A stretch of 64,000 nt of DNA from an uncultured Bacteroidia bacterium (GCA_902769875.1 CACXQV010000001.1:1-64000), one strand, 5' to 3'. Shown: positions 54,711-63,788, counted from the stretch's first letter. Translations and numbers: made by a program. The notes: generated by a model not told the origin, from the sequence alone.

Positions 54711-55222
54711 AATACGCCAATTATGATATTGTTTTTCAGGAAGTTCCTGAAGAAGTGACGCTTGCCATCAACATCACCAACTGCCCCAACCAATGCCCTG
54801 GTTGCCACAGCAAGTATTTGTGGGAAAACAATGGCAACCCATTGGACACCAACGAGTTGTACCGACTTGTGGAGCAATACAAGACGGGCATCACCTGTGT
54901 GTGCTTCATGGGCGGCGACAACGAACCTGAGTCGGTGGCCCAATTGGCTCGTCAAGTGAAAAACGACTATAAAATCAAGGTGGCTTGGTATTCGGGCAAA
55001 AACGACCTGCCCCAAAACGTGCCTACCGAGCATTTCGACTACATCAAGTTAGGGCGATTCATGGCCGAGCTTGGTCCCTTGGACAGCGCAACCACCAACC
55101 AACGCATGATGAAACGCCTGGCCGACGGTCGTGTGAAGGACATCACGGAGTGGTTCCGGCGGAACAAAAAGGTGGGGGAAGATATGACGGTATATGCTCC
55201 TGCTTCCACTCCTTCGGAGTAA
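54704..55222 (+). CDS. nrdG: Anaerobic ribonucleotide reductase activase
   Basis: The ATG at 54704 gives 172 residues, the usual NrdG length, starting MLKYANYDIVFQEVPEEVTL. The radical SAM cluster motif is NCPNQCPGCHSKYLW (Cys-x3-Cys-x2-Cys) around residue 27, followed by VCFMGGDNEPESV (GGE-like region). The enzyme generates the glycyl radical on NrdD. It overlaps the end of nrdD by seven bases. The reading frame is open much further upstream but only as a shadow of nrdD. Confidence 0.95.
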   Translation: MLKYANYDIVFQEVPEEVTLAINITNCPNQCPGCHSKYLWENNGNPLDTNELYRLVEQYKTGITCVCFMGGDNEPESVAQLARQVKNDYKIKVAWYSGKNDLPQNVPTEHFDYIKLGRFMAELGPLDSATTNQRMMKRLADGRVKDITEWFRRNKKVGEDMTVYAPASTPSE

Positions 55223-55274
55223 AAACACAGTTACCCACAATCGGTAATCATAATTGAGAGGCGGCAATCAGGGA

Positions 55275-55361
55275 ATGGGCTTAAAAAGAATGACACAAGA
55301 GTTTTGCCGTCAACTGATTGACGACACAAAAACGTTACAGCAATGGATAAGGAACAAGTAA
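55275..55361 (+). CDS. Possible 28-codon leader reading frame before the MNT gene
   Basis: A small frame encodes MGLKRMTQEFCRQLIDDTKT and eight more residues, and overlaps the MNT start by 19 bases. It has no recognised family. It could be a leader peptide, a remnant of a larger gene, or chance. Reported at low confidence only because of its tight position before the MNT ATG. Confidence 0.2.
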   Translation: MGLKRMTQEFCRQLIDDTKTLQQWIRNK

Positions 55362-55642
55362 TCGAGATAGTCAGAGAGTATAAAAAAGCTATTTCAAAAC
55401 AGATAAGCAATGCGAAGGTTTATTTGTATGGATCATATAGCAAGGGTACGGCTCGCCCTGAAAGCGACATTGATGTGGCTGTTGTTGTGCCTGCCGTTGA
55501 TGATGATTGGCTGGATGTTTCAACAACCTTATGGCTGCTTGCTCCGCAAGTCAATTATCTGATTGAGCCTGTGTTAATCGACCAACGCTTTCCGTCACCA
55601 TTATATGATGATGTCATCCGCACGGGTATTGCGATAGCTTGA
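55343..55642 (+). CDS. Orphan MNT-type minimal nucleotidyltransferase
   Basis: The 99-residue product carries the nucleotidyltransferase motif VYLYGSYSKGTARPESDID, with Gly-Ser and the Asp-x-Asp metal site, and VAVVVPAVDDDWLDVS after it. These single-domain proteins normally accompany a HEPN-domain partner (MNT/HEPN toxin-antitoxin, in which the MNT protein AMPylates the HEPN toxin). No HEPN gene is adjacent on either side. It may be an orphan antitoxin-like protein or work with a partner elsewhere. Confidence 0.85.
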   Translation: MDKEQVIEIVREYKKAISKQISNAKVYLYGSYSKGTARPESDIDVAVVVPAVDDDWLDVSTTLWLLAPQVNYLIEPVLIDQRFPSPLYDDVIRTGIAIA

Positions 55643-55665
55643 TTGTCAATGATTGGAATCATTTC

Positions 55666-55814
55666 ACATCCATACGGGATGCACAAGGTTGATATGCTTG
55701 TTTTACCGATAGCAAAACCCTACAGGATTAGTTGGACGCAGCGAAACGGCATCCCATAGGGATGCGCATTCGGTAAAATCGAAACCATTGGACAACAGCA
55801 TCCCATCGGGATGC
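55666..55814. repeat. Cluster of three 17-bp palindromes (REP-like)
   Basis: GCATCCCATAGGGATGC (55749-55765) and GCATCCCATCGGGATGC (55798-55814) are near-perfect palindromes. A related, imperfect copy (ACATCCATACGGGATGC, 55666-55682) precedes them. They lie in the 278-bp gap between the MNT gene and proS. Related intergenic palindromes are known in many bacteria; their function here is unknown. Confidence 0.75.
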
Positions 55815-55853
55815 ACCGCAACTTGCGAAATGTGAATCACTGTTGTCCATAAT

Positions 55854-55903
55854 CCAACAAAAATCGGCTCAAATCCGTGCGAATTTGAGCCGATTTTTGT
55901 TGG
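55854..55903. terminator. Bidirectional terminator between the MNT gene and proS
   Basis: A perfect 21-bp inverted repeat (arms 55854-55874 and 55883-55903, 8-base loop) with an A-run before and T-run after the GC core (CGGCTC/GAGCCG). It can terminate both convergent transcripts. Confidence 0.85.
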
Positions 55904-55920
55904 AAACCGTGCCGATTGCA

Positions 55921-57648
55921 TCAATCCTCCGGCGTCAAAGCGGCAATCATCTCGGCAATCTTGGCCTTCACGTCGTCGACGAAATTGTCGGGATTCAAGT
56001 CGGCCTTGAAAGACTTGTCGCGGCTGGCGAACTCGATGGCGTTGCGTTCCAAGGTCTTCGGGCTAACCACGATGCGCAGCGGCACACCGAGAAGGTCGGC
56101 ATCGGAGAACATCACTCCCGCGCTGATGTTGCGGTCGTCGTAGATGACCTCCACGCCAGCCTTTTTAAGGTCTTCATACACCTTGTCGGCCACGCGGCGC
56201 ACGTTCTCGTCGGCAATACGCAGGGCACAAATCTGCACCTGCCAAGGGGCGATGGTGATGGGCCAGATGGGGCCGTAGTCGTCGCGGCTCACCTCGCAAA
56301 CCGAAGCGATAAGACGACCCACGCCTATGCCGTAGCAACCCATAATGGGGTACTTCAAGGTGTTGTCGCTGTCAAGGTACTGCATATTCATCGAAACCGT
56401 GTATTTCGTGCCGAGCTGGAAGATGTTGCCCACCTCAATGCCACGGCTGATGGTGATGCTGTGCTTGCCGCACACGGGGCAAATGCCTCCGGCTGTCGCC
56501 TTGGCCACGCTGTCGTATTTCACCTCGCCGAGGTCGCGGGCCATGTTCATACCTTTGTAGTGATAATTCACTTTGTTGGCACCCGCCACAAACGAGTTCA
56601 AGGTCTTCAACGACTCGTCGTAAACCACGGTGATGCCTTCCGGCAGCCCCTTCGGCCCGATGAAACCGGCGCAAACGCCCATCTCAGGGGTGACTGTGGC
56701 AGCATGCACCTCGGCGCAGAGCAAGTTGCGAAGTTTTGTCTCGTTCACCTCAAGGTCGCCGCGCAGGAAGACAATAACAAGGCTGTCATCCATATTGCGC
56801 TGATACAAAACGGCTTTGCAGGATTGCAAGGGCGAAGCATGGAGATAGTTGCAAACGTCCTCAATGGTCTTTTGGTCGGGGGTGAAAACCTCCTCCAAAG
56901 GCTCGATGGGATATTCTTCGTTGTGCACGATGCAGTCGGCGGCTTCGCTGTTGGAACGGTAGCCGCATTCAGGACAAATGACGATGGTGTCCTCGCCGAT
57001 GTCGGTGAGCAGCATGAACTCATGCGACACGCGGCCACCCATCATGCCCGAATCGGACTTGACGGCCACCACTTGCGGCACGCCGCAACGGGCAAAGATG
57101 CGGTCGTAGGCGTGGTAAGCCTTGGCGTAGTATTGTTCCAAATCCTCCTGAGAGGTGTGGAAGCTGTAGGCATCCTTCATGGTGAACTCGCGGGTGCGGA
57201 TGAGGCCGCCACGCGAGCGGGGTTCGTCGCGGAACTTGGTCTGGATTTGATAGATCATGAAAGGATACTGCGTGTAGCTCTTCGCGGCATCGCGGGCCAA
57301 CTGCACAGCAGCCTCTTCGTGAGTCATACCCAACACCATGTCGATACCATTGCGGTCCTTGAAACGAAGCAATTCCGAGCCAATACTCGTGTAACGCCCC
57401 GACTCCTGCCACAGTGTGCCCGGCATGACGACGGGGAACATCACCTCTTGTCCGTCGATGCGGTCCATCTCCTCGCGGATGATGTTTTCAATCTTCTTCG
57501 CGATACGTTTTGTGGGCATAAAGAATGAAAACAAACCTGTTCCCACCGACTTGATATATCCACCACGCACCATCAGCGCCTGACTGTCGAATACGCAGTC
57601 GGCCGGTGCCTTCTTGAATCTTTCTCCCAATAATGTTGAAACTTTCAT
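55921..57648 (-). CDS. proS: Prolyl-tRNA synthetase
   Basis: The ATG at 57648 gives 575 residues, the typical bacterial ProS length, starting MKVSTLLGERFKKAPADC. Class II motifs are visible: motif 2 as YQIQTKFRDEPRSRGGLIRT and motif 3 as MGCYGIGVGRLIASVCEVS. The bacterial insertion (YLHASPLQSCKAVLYQRNMD) that edits mischarged Ala-tRNA is present between them. The C-terminal anticodon-binding domain ends SRDKSFKADLNPDNFVDD. Its promoter has both boxes at 21-bp spacing (57688-57720). Confidence 0.97.
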   Translation of the reverse strand: MKVSTLLGERFKKAPADCVFDSQALMVRGGYIKSVGTGLFSFFMPTKRIAKKIENIIREEMDRIDGQEVMFPVVMPGTLWQESGRYTSIGSELLRFKDRNGIDMVLGMTHEEAAVQLARDAAKSYTQYPFMIYQIQTKFRDEPRSRGGLIRTREFTMKDAYSFHTSQEDLEQYYAKAYHAYDRIFARCGVPQVVAVKSDSGMMGGRVSHEFMLLTDIGEDTIVICPECGYRSNSEAADCIVHNEEYPIEPLEEVFTPDQKTIEDVCNYLHASPLQSCKAVLYQRNMDDSLVIVFLRGDLEVNETKLRNLLCAEVHAATVTPEMGVCAGFIGPKGLPEGITVVYDESLKTLNSFVAGANKVNYHYKGMNMARDLGEVKYDSVAKATAGGICPVCGKHSITISRGIEVGNIFQLGTKYTVSMNMQYLDSDNTLKYPIMGCYGIGVGRLIASVCEVSRDDYGPIWPITIAPWQVQICALRIADENVRRVADKVYEDLKKAGVEVIYDDRNISAGVMFSDADLLGVPLRIVVSPKTLERNAIEFASRDKSFKADLNPDNFVDDVKAKIAEMIAALTPED

Positions 57649-57687
57649 ATCTGATTTTCTTTTTGTTGTCCTTTGTTTTTCGGGCTG

Positions 57688-57720
57688 CAAAGGTAAGGAA
57701 TTTTTCGGTATCAAACCAAA
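57688..57720 (-). promoter_or_regulatory. Promoter for proS (consensus -33/-7)
   Basis: Minus-strand TTTG (57720-57717), 21 bp, TACCTTTG (57695-57688) fits the Bacteroidetes promoter. It is 39 bp before the ATG at 57648 and supports that start. Confidence 0.65.
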
Positions 57721-57722
57721 AA

Positions 57723-60700
57723 TCAATCAATGACGATTTTCTGCGTCCGAACCTTCTCGCCCTCAATCAGACGCAACACGTACACGCCCTTGGTCATCCC
57801 TGCCGTTGTTGTACGGCTGCCACATTGTGACAGCCCTACAGTGCGAATCACGCGCCCCAGCATGTCAATCACCTGTAAGGACGCATCGCCTGCGTCCGCT
57901 GTGACAATAATATTCCCATTGCTAATAAAGGCAAAAGGCGCATCGTCGCCGTCTGCGTCCCCGCAGACGGAAAACACCAATTTGAACCTTGAAGCATAAT
58001 CGCTTGTCTTGGCGGTGAAGGTATAGGTTGCCTGCTGGGGTTCGTTGAATCCCCCCTCACCCCCTTTGCAAAGGGGGAGCAGGTCCACATCTGAGCCAAT
58101 GAGGTTGTCGATGAGATGCAGATAATTGAACTCCAGGCCATTAGTATTCACGTTGATGGTGTAAGTGCCATTTTTTGCGGCTTTGAAATTGACAGGCTGC
58201 TCATTGCCCACGCAAGGCACAATGGCGATTTCCTGATGGTCTTGCGTGGCAAAGAGTTTCGTGCGCTGCTCTTTGAGCGACAGTTTCTGCAAAGGCTCGC
58301 CCTCCATCTTCACAATGAGGCGGTCGATGAGTTTGCCATTGTCCAAAAGTTCCACGCGGATGGAACCACTTCTATTATTTGCCGTTTCGCCGCGACCCGG
58401 ATTAAAGGTAATGGAAGCCCCTTCGTCCGTGGCCTTCACAAAGAAGCCCTCGGCGGGTTTCAGCGGGTTTTCTTCGTCGATTTCGCTCACGATAAGGTCG
58501 TCTTTGGCATCGTTCATACGATAGCAGCCTTCGGCCACATTGGTGCTGCCGTAGCTCGTGACATTATGCACAAACGGGTTACCCACAAGGTTGAAGCCTT
58601 TCAGTTGTCCTGCTGATTCAGTGTAACTCAACGGGATATTGATGGAGGCCGAACCGTTTTCGAGTCCGCCAGCGAAGGAAAGTTTGGTGGAAGTTTGTTC
58701 CACCGCTCCAATTTCCTCAACGGTCTTGAAAATGATGTTGGGGCGAGATGAAGAAGTTGACATGCTGTAGGTCATTGTTGTGGCATCGTATTCGGCATCG
58801 TCAGTGTAGGCATAGGCCTGTGCCGTAAAACTGGTATAATGGCACTGCCAAGAAACCGATGTATTCCAATCGCCGTTGTTTCGTTGCACACTAATGAGCA
58901 GGTTGCTCGTACCGTCCCAAGCAAAATTGTTCTCATTGAAAACAAACACGTTCCAACCAAGGGCAGGTGTCATGCTACCAGTATAGACAAGTGTCATTTC
59001 CGATGTCAGATGAGAGGTACTTGCCAATGCTTCATCCTCTACATTGGCTATCCAAATGCTGATGTTGCTTTGCTCATAGCCCGGAGCATAGGTGGCATAC
59101 CAACATAGGCCGCCCAAAGGCTCAGTACCCAGTCCTACCTCCGCAAGTTCGGTAGCGAGGAAAAGATTCTCGCTAATACTATAGTTATAAACAGTATAGA
59201 ACGGGAAATAATACGTAGTACTCGTACCCTCTCCAACTCTTGCTCCAACAGGGGTAATCTTTCCGCTATTGGCATAAAGATACCCTTTTCCTGCCTCCAA
59301 TTGGTTAAAACCGTTCTCCGTGTCTTTATAATTCATCCAATAATGCGTAGGCTCGTCGTAATAATACAGGTCATAATCGTTGCTGAGTATATTCCCTTGC
59401 CAATACACCGTTCCGCTCCCAGTGAGGGGATAGGCAACGAGATGCCAGCCGTCGTTTCCGTTTAAGTTGTAGGGTGTAACTATTTTCTCCGCTGTTCCTT
59501 GCAAACCTGATTTGTCGTACACCAATTGGCCGCCGTCCTCAATGATAAGGTTGGCCGCCGTGCCATGGTTGACGATTTTGCCTACTAAAGTCTCGCCCGA
59601 CCTGTTATTGCTGCCATTAATGGTAAGCACATGACCAGACTTTATGATAAGTGTACCTGTATTGTTGATGATGACACCCGAGGCCTCCACATCCTCATCC
59701 ATCTCGCAGTTGGCGTTGATGATGATGTCGTAGTCGTTAGTGGGCAGAGTGTGCCAGTTGTCTGGATTCGACCACAAATTATCCGTTCCGTTGCCTGTGA
59801 AGGTGTAGGGGCATGGCAAAACGGCCTGATAGTCTGTGAAGTTGCTCCATTGGCTGGCCCCAGCGTAATCCGTAGCCGAGCATAGAGGCACATACACGGG
59901 GATGGAATAGTTCATGCCCTCGAAGGCATTATTGTCTGTCGTGGGCGGCACGGCCCCGTATGAATGAATGGACGAGAAGCCGCTACACGAGGCGAAAGCG
60001 CTTTCTCCGATTGAAGTCACGGAATTGGGAATAGACAAATCGCCAGAAAAGCCGCTGCAATTCCAAAAAGACTCCTTGCCTATTGAAGTCACGGAATTGC
60101 CGATGGTCAGAGAACCTGTGAAACCGCTGCAATTGTAGAAAGCCCAATTACCTATCGAAGCCACGGAATTAGGAATGGTCAGTGAACCCGTAAAACCACT
60201 ACAGCCTTCAAAAGCAGTATTGCTTATTGAAGTCACGGAATTGGGGATAAACAAAGAACCCGTAAAACCGCTACAACCATAGAAAGCCCTCCAACCTATC
60301 TTGGTCACGGAATTGGGAATAGTCAAGGAACCTGTGAGGCCACTGCAATTCTCGAAAGTTTGATCATTTATCAAAGTCACAGAATTGGGAATAGTCAAAG
60401 AGCCTGTCAAGCCGCTGCAACCATAGAATGCACCACTGCCGATTGAAATCACGGAATTCGGGATGGTCAGTGAACCCGTGAAACCGCTACAATCCATGAA
60501 AGCGACGCTGCCAATAGAAGTCACGGAATTGGGGATGATTAGTGAACCCGTAAAGCCGTGGCATCCCCGAAAAGCACCTTCACCAATAGAAGTCACTGAA
60601 TTGGGAATGGTCAATGAACCCGTGAAACCACTAGCATAGAACACATAGGCAGGAATTCTTTCCAAATTGTCGCCAATGGTAAGTGTGCAGTTACAACCCC

Positions 60701-63473
60701 AAAATGGCGAAAAAAGAGGGTTTAAATCCGCACAATTACTGGCGTTGAAATGCACTTCCGTGAAGCCACTGCAATTGTAGAAAGTGAGATTACCTATCGA
60801 AGTCACAGAATTGGGGATGGTTAGAGTACCTATAAAACCGCTGCAATTCTCAAAAGCGCTACCGCCAATAGAAGTCACGGAATTTGGAATGGTTAGAGTA
60901 CCTGTAAAGCCGCTGCAATTCTTGAAAGCACCATAGCCAATCGAAGTCACTGAATTGGGAATGGTCAAAGAACCTGTAAAACCGCTGCAACCAGAGAAAG
61001 CCCCACCACCTATCGAAGTCACTGAATTGGGAATGGCCAAAGAACCAGTGAAGCCGCTACAACCAGAGAAAGCCCCACCACCTATCGAAGTCACTGAATT
61101 GGGAATGACAAGGCTGCCTGTAAAGCCGCTGCAATTGTAGAAAGCATCCTCTCCAATAGAAATCACTGAATTGGGGATGGTCAAAGAGCCCGTGAAACCA
61201 CTGCAATCCTCAAAAGCATCCTTTCCTATCAAAATCACGGAATTGCCAATGGCCAAAGAAGTGAAGCCGCTGCAATTGTAGAAAGCATCCTCTCCTATCG
61301 AAATCACGGAATTGCCGATGGTCAGAGAACCTGTGAAGCCGCTGCGTCCTGAGAAAGCAGAATTTGGAATGTTTGTCATATCAATATACAATCCAGTGGA
61401 ATTACCTGGGAAAGCAAGATAACCTATCGTGTTCACGGAATTTGGAATGGTCAAAGAACCAGTGAGACCGCTGCAACCAGAGAAAGCATAACTACCGATT
61501 GAAGTCACGGAATTAGGAATGGTCAAAGAACCTGTGAAGCCGCTGCAATTGTAGAAAGCACTATTGCCAATCGTGGTCACAGAATTGCCAATAGTCAGGT
61601 TGCCAGTGAAACCGCTGCAATAGGAGAAAGCAGAATTTGGAATGTTTGTCATATCAATATACAATCCACTGAAATTGCAACCATAAAAAGCGGAATTACC
61701 AATCGAAGTCACAGAATTAGGAATGGTCAGAGAGCCAATGAAACCGCTGCAACCATAAAAAGCAGCGGTACCAATTGAAGTCACGGAATTGCCGATGGTC
61801 AGACTGCCTGTCAAGCCGCTGCAACCATATAAAGCATAACTACCGATTGAAGTCACGGAATTAGGGATGGCCAAAGATCCAGTGAAACCGCTGCAATCCC
61901 TGAAAGCAGAATTGCCTATCGAAACGACAGAATAAGTATGCGTTTGGCCGTATTGGTTGGTATAAGTAACCGAAGAAGGTATGGTAAGTGTGCCAGAATT
62001 ATATCCAGACTTTCTTCCTACCACCTCGGCTTCTCGTGTTTGCTCATCCAAGGAATACCGCAAATTGCCAATGATGGCGATTTCATTCCCTTGAAACTCA
62101 ACCTCTATTTCCACAATGTTTGAAGACCCTGATACACTACCATCAACGCAGTTGCTCCTCACATAATAGTGATGCTGCCCGATTTCCAAACTCGCATAGT
62201 CCGTGAAAGTGGTTCCTGTGACAATTGAATCTATCAGTTGCCCTTCATAATAAACCCTATAGGAATCCACACCTTCTGCGGCTGTCCATGACAAAGTTGC
62301 GGTTCGGCCATTTAATGTAGCCGTGAGATTGGTGGGGGCATCGCAACCATGCTGTCCAGAAGGTTGAATGCCGAAAATTGCACCTTGTTCGTTTGTATAA
62401 TCATGACCAGACAGAGAATAAAAATCATCATAGGATCCATTCCATCCCCAATTGAAATGAAAATAGTTATTATCGTCGTAACCATCACAAACAAAGGCAT
62501 GTCCAACCGTATCAGTTTCTTTTCCAAAATAGAGTATGGGTCTATTCTCATTTAGTTCTTGTTTTAACAAATTGATCCAATTTTCTTGATTATCATTCTT
62601 AAAACGAACCTCACAACCATCATAGTCGAAATAGGCTCGAAAAGCATAAGCGGCATCATCCGCATTGGCTTCACTTTCTCCTGAATTATTAACATTATAA
62701 TTCATATTGACCGAAACCCCACAATGATACATCAATGTGGCTACTGCATTTTTTTGTTCCTGCGTACCAGCACCATTGGCATAGCTATCTATCATCTTGT
62801 TCCATTGATACGTGGTTTCACCAAAATTTGCGCCTAGTGTCGTGTTGTTCCAATTGTATGAATGAGCACCTATGCCATGGGGAGGGAAGTTATGATATTT
62901 CATGATTTGAGCCATAGCAGTTGCTACACAACCAGTAGGATAACCATTAGGGCATTGTAAATTATAAGGCTCATCTTGCCCCCACTCTGTATCAATCAAA
63001 GGCTCCACGATTACCGACCGTTGCCCAACATTTGGCCTTCCCTTAGCAAAGTCTTCCCATTCCTGAACGGCTTCGGTAGATGCTCTCAGTTGGTTGTCAA
63101 TGGCATATTGAATCTGGTCGTTGTAGCCTTGCAGCCACCATCTTAAGTTTTCGGGCATTTTTTCCGCCACGAACCTTCCCGTCAGCGAATAGCCCAAAAT
63201 GGGTTTCACTCGGTCATCGGCAGCCATCACCACAAAGCCTTGCTCGGCATTAAAAATGTAGAGGTTAGGGAAGCCCGCCCTTTCGGAGAGGTCGGTCAAT
63301 TGGTTAGACCTAACCAAGTTTCCATTGTTGGTCAAGAAAGTGGCCGCCACCTTCTTGGCCTTTTCGGGTTCAACATGTTCTGCATAACTTTTCGCCAAGC
63401 CTGCCACGCCTATCATCAAGGCCATCAGGACAAAACGCAAGGCTCTTTTCTTTTGTAAATCTTTTGTTTGCAT
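57723..63473 (-). CDS. Giant C10-family cysteine protease with LRR repeats and T9SS tail
   Basis: The ATG at 63473 gives 1,916 residues. It has a signal peptide (LRFVLMALMIGVAGLAKSYA) and a propeptide-like region. The C10 (streptopain-type) catalytic domain has Cys182 in NGYPTGCVATAMAQIMKYH, His325 in DTVGHAFVCDGYDD, and NYFHFNWGWNGSYDDF. A fibronectin-like domain (about residues 373-460) precedes about 24 repeats of 24 residues (GSLTIPNSVTSIGNSAFYGC-like). An all-beta region and a T9SS sorting domain at the end (VIDMLGRVIRTVGLS, KGVYVLRLIEG) follow. It should be secreted and processed at the cell surface. Three palindromes are present in-frame near the C-terminus. A 21-codon longer start would overlap leader DNA. 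Confidence 0.9.
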   Translation of the reverse strand: MQTKDLQKKRALRFVLMALMIGVAGLAKSYAEHVEPEKAKKVAATFLTNNGNLVRSNQLTDLSERAGFPNLYIFNAEQGFVVMAADDRVKPILGYSLTGRFVAEKMPENLRWWLQGYNDQIQYAIDNQLRASTEAVQEWEDFAKGRPNVGQRSVIVEPLIDTEWGQDEPYNLQCPNGYPTGCVATAMAQIMKYHNFPPHGIGAHSYNWNNTTLGANFGETTYQWNKMIDSYANGAGTQEQKNAVATLMYHCGVSVNMNYNVNNSGESEANADDAAYAFRAYFDYDGCEVRFKNDNQENWINLLKQELNENRPILYFGKETDTVGHAFVCDGYDDNNYFHFNWGWNGSYDDFYSLSGHDYTNEQGAIFGIQPSGQHGCDAPTNLTATLNGRTATLSWTAAEGVDSYRVYYEGQLIDSIVTGTTFTDYASLEIGQHHYYVRSNCVDGSVSGSSNIVEIEVEFQGNEIAIIGNLRYSLDEQTREAEVVGRKSGYNSGTLTIPSSVTYTNQYGQTHTYSVVSIGNSAFRDCSGFTGSLAIPNSVTSIGSYALYGCSGLTGSLTIGNSVTSIGTAAFYGCSGFIGSLTIPNSVTSIGNSAFYGCNFSGLYIDMTNIPNSAFSYCSGFTGNLTIGNSVTTIGNSAFYNCSGFTGSLTIPNSVTSIGSYAFSGCSGLTGSLTIPNSVNTIGYLAFPGNSTGLYIDMTNIPNSAFSGRSGFTGSLTIGNSVISIGEDAFYNCSGFTSLAIGNSVILIGKDAFEDCSGFTGSLTIPNSVISIGEDAFYNCSGFTGSLVIPNSVTSIGGGAFSGCSGFTGSLAIPNSVTSIGGGAFSGCSGFTGSLTIPNSVTSIGYGAFKNCSGFTGTLTIPNSVTSIGGSAFENCSGFIGTLTIPNSVTSIGNLTFYNCSGFTEVHFNASNCADLNPLFSPFWGCNCTLTIGDNLERIPAYVFYASGFTGSLTIPNSVTSIGEGAFRGCHGFTGSLIIPNSVTSIGSVAFMDCSGFTGSLTIPNSVISIGSGAFYGCSGLTGSLTIPNSVTLINDQTFENCSGLTGSLTIPNSVTKIGWRAFYGCSGFTGSLFIPNSVTSISNTAFEGCSGFTGSLTIPNSVASIGNWAFYNCSGFTGSLTIGNSVTSIGKESFWNCSGFSGDLSIPNSVTSIGESAFASCSGFSSIHSYGAVPPTTDNNAFEGMNYSIPVYVPLCSATDYAGASQWSNFTDYQAVLPCPYTFTGNGTDNLWSNPDNWHTLPTNDYDIIINANCEMDEDVEASGVIINNTGTLIIKSGHVLTINGSNNRSGETLVGKIVNHGTAANLIIEDGGQLVYDKSGLQGTAEKIVTPYNLNGNDGWHLVAYPLTGSGTVYWQGNILSNDYDLYYYDEPTHYWMNYKDTENGFNQLEAGKGYLYANSGKITPVGARVGEGTSTTYYFPFYTVYNYSISENLFLATELAEVGLGTEPLGGLCWYATYAPGYEQSNISIWIANVEDEALASTSHLTSEMTLVYTGSMTPALGWNVFVFNENNFAWDGTSNLLISVQRNNGDWNTSVSWQCHYTSFTAQAYAYTDDAEYDATTMTYSMSTSSSRPNIIFKTVEEIGAVEQTSTKLSFAGGLENGSASINIPLSYTESAGQLKGFNLVGNPFVHNVTSYGSTNVAEGCYRMNDAKDDLIVSEIDEENPLKPAEGFFVKATDEGASITFNPGRGETANNRSGSIRVELLDNGKLIDRLIVKMEGEPLQKLSLKEQRTKLFATQDHQEIAIVPCVGNEQPVNFKAAKNGTYTINVNTNGLEFNYLHLIDNLIGSDVDLLPLCKGGEGGFNEPQQATYTFTAKTSDYASRFKLVFSVCGDADGDDAPFAFISNGNIIVTADAGDASLQVIDMLGRVIRTVGLSQCGSRTTTAGMTKGVYVLRLIEGEKVRTQKIVID
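57815..57835. repeat. 21-bp palindrome inside the C10 protease C-terminus
   Basis: GGCTGCCACATTGTGACAGC plus a final C: ten-base arms with one mismatch around a central T. It is in frame and encodes part of LSQCGSR inside the T9SS domain. Confidence 0.6.
57949..57970. repeat. 22-bp hairpin inside the C10 protease C-terminus
   Basis: CCGTCTGCG and CGCAGACGG are perfect nine-base arms around TCCC. It is in frame and encodes the acidic stretch CGDADGDD. Confidence 0.6.
58060..58077. repeat. 18-bp perfect palindrome inside the C10 protease C-terminus
   Basis: CCCCCTTTGCAAAGGGGG lies in frame and encodes most of LLPLCKGGEGGF. Palindromes coding LCKGGEGGF-like peptides occur as dispersed repeats in many genomes, so this may be an in-frame insertion between domains. 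Confidence 0.65.
59990..61935 (-). repeat. About 24 LRR_5/BspA units (72-bp period) in the C10 protease
   Basis: Twenty-four-residue units (SVTSIGGGAFSGCSGFTGSL-like) repeat with a 72-bp DNA period. Two neighbouring units around 60,985-61,115 are almost identical in DNA, and a TNIPNSAFS insert occurs twice. Unit number may vary between strains. Confidence 0.85.
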
Positions 63474-63558
63474 ATTTTTATAGTTTTTATTGTGTTTTCC
63501 TTCTTTTTTCTTTCCCACGCAGACATATAAAAACATGGACTTTTAAACTTGATAATTC

Positions 63559-63679
63559 TGTAACTGAGGCCTTAGACTGCCCTTATACCACAATTATTTA
63601 CGAGTAAAGCCCATGTGAAACACATGAGAATTAACTTACTCGCTTATGGTATAATGAAGTTGTCTAAGTTTCAGTTACA
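63559..63679. mobile_element. 121-bp MITE-like element with long imperfect inverted repeats
   Basis: The left arm (63559-63607) starts TGTAACTGA and contains CTTAGAC, TTATACCA and CGAGTAA. The right arm (63636-63679) carries the same blocks in the same order when reverse-complemented. CATGTG-AAA-CACATG lies in the centre. There is no coding frame. It sits in the 372-bp gap upstream of the protease gene, together with the -7 box at 63789-63796. It could be a miniature transposable element or the ends of a lost IS; no target duplication was determined. Confidence 0.7.
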
Positions 63680-63788
63680 CAAGCCCTAAGTAACACTACT
63701 TGTTTTAATATTCCGCTTTCCGTTGTTGCGCCTAATGCGCTTTATTCATTTTGTGTTTTATTTGGTTAGACTTTCGTTTTATTGAGGG

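Noticed and set aside
55666..55814. A possible short CRISPR array
   Set aside because: Only three palindromic units with uneven spacing are present, repeats are 17 bp, and no cas genes are in the window.
59990..61935. A CRISPR-like regular repeat pattern
   Set aside because: The 72-bp period is coding DNA for LRR units with conserved protein sequence and no unique spacers.
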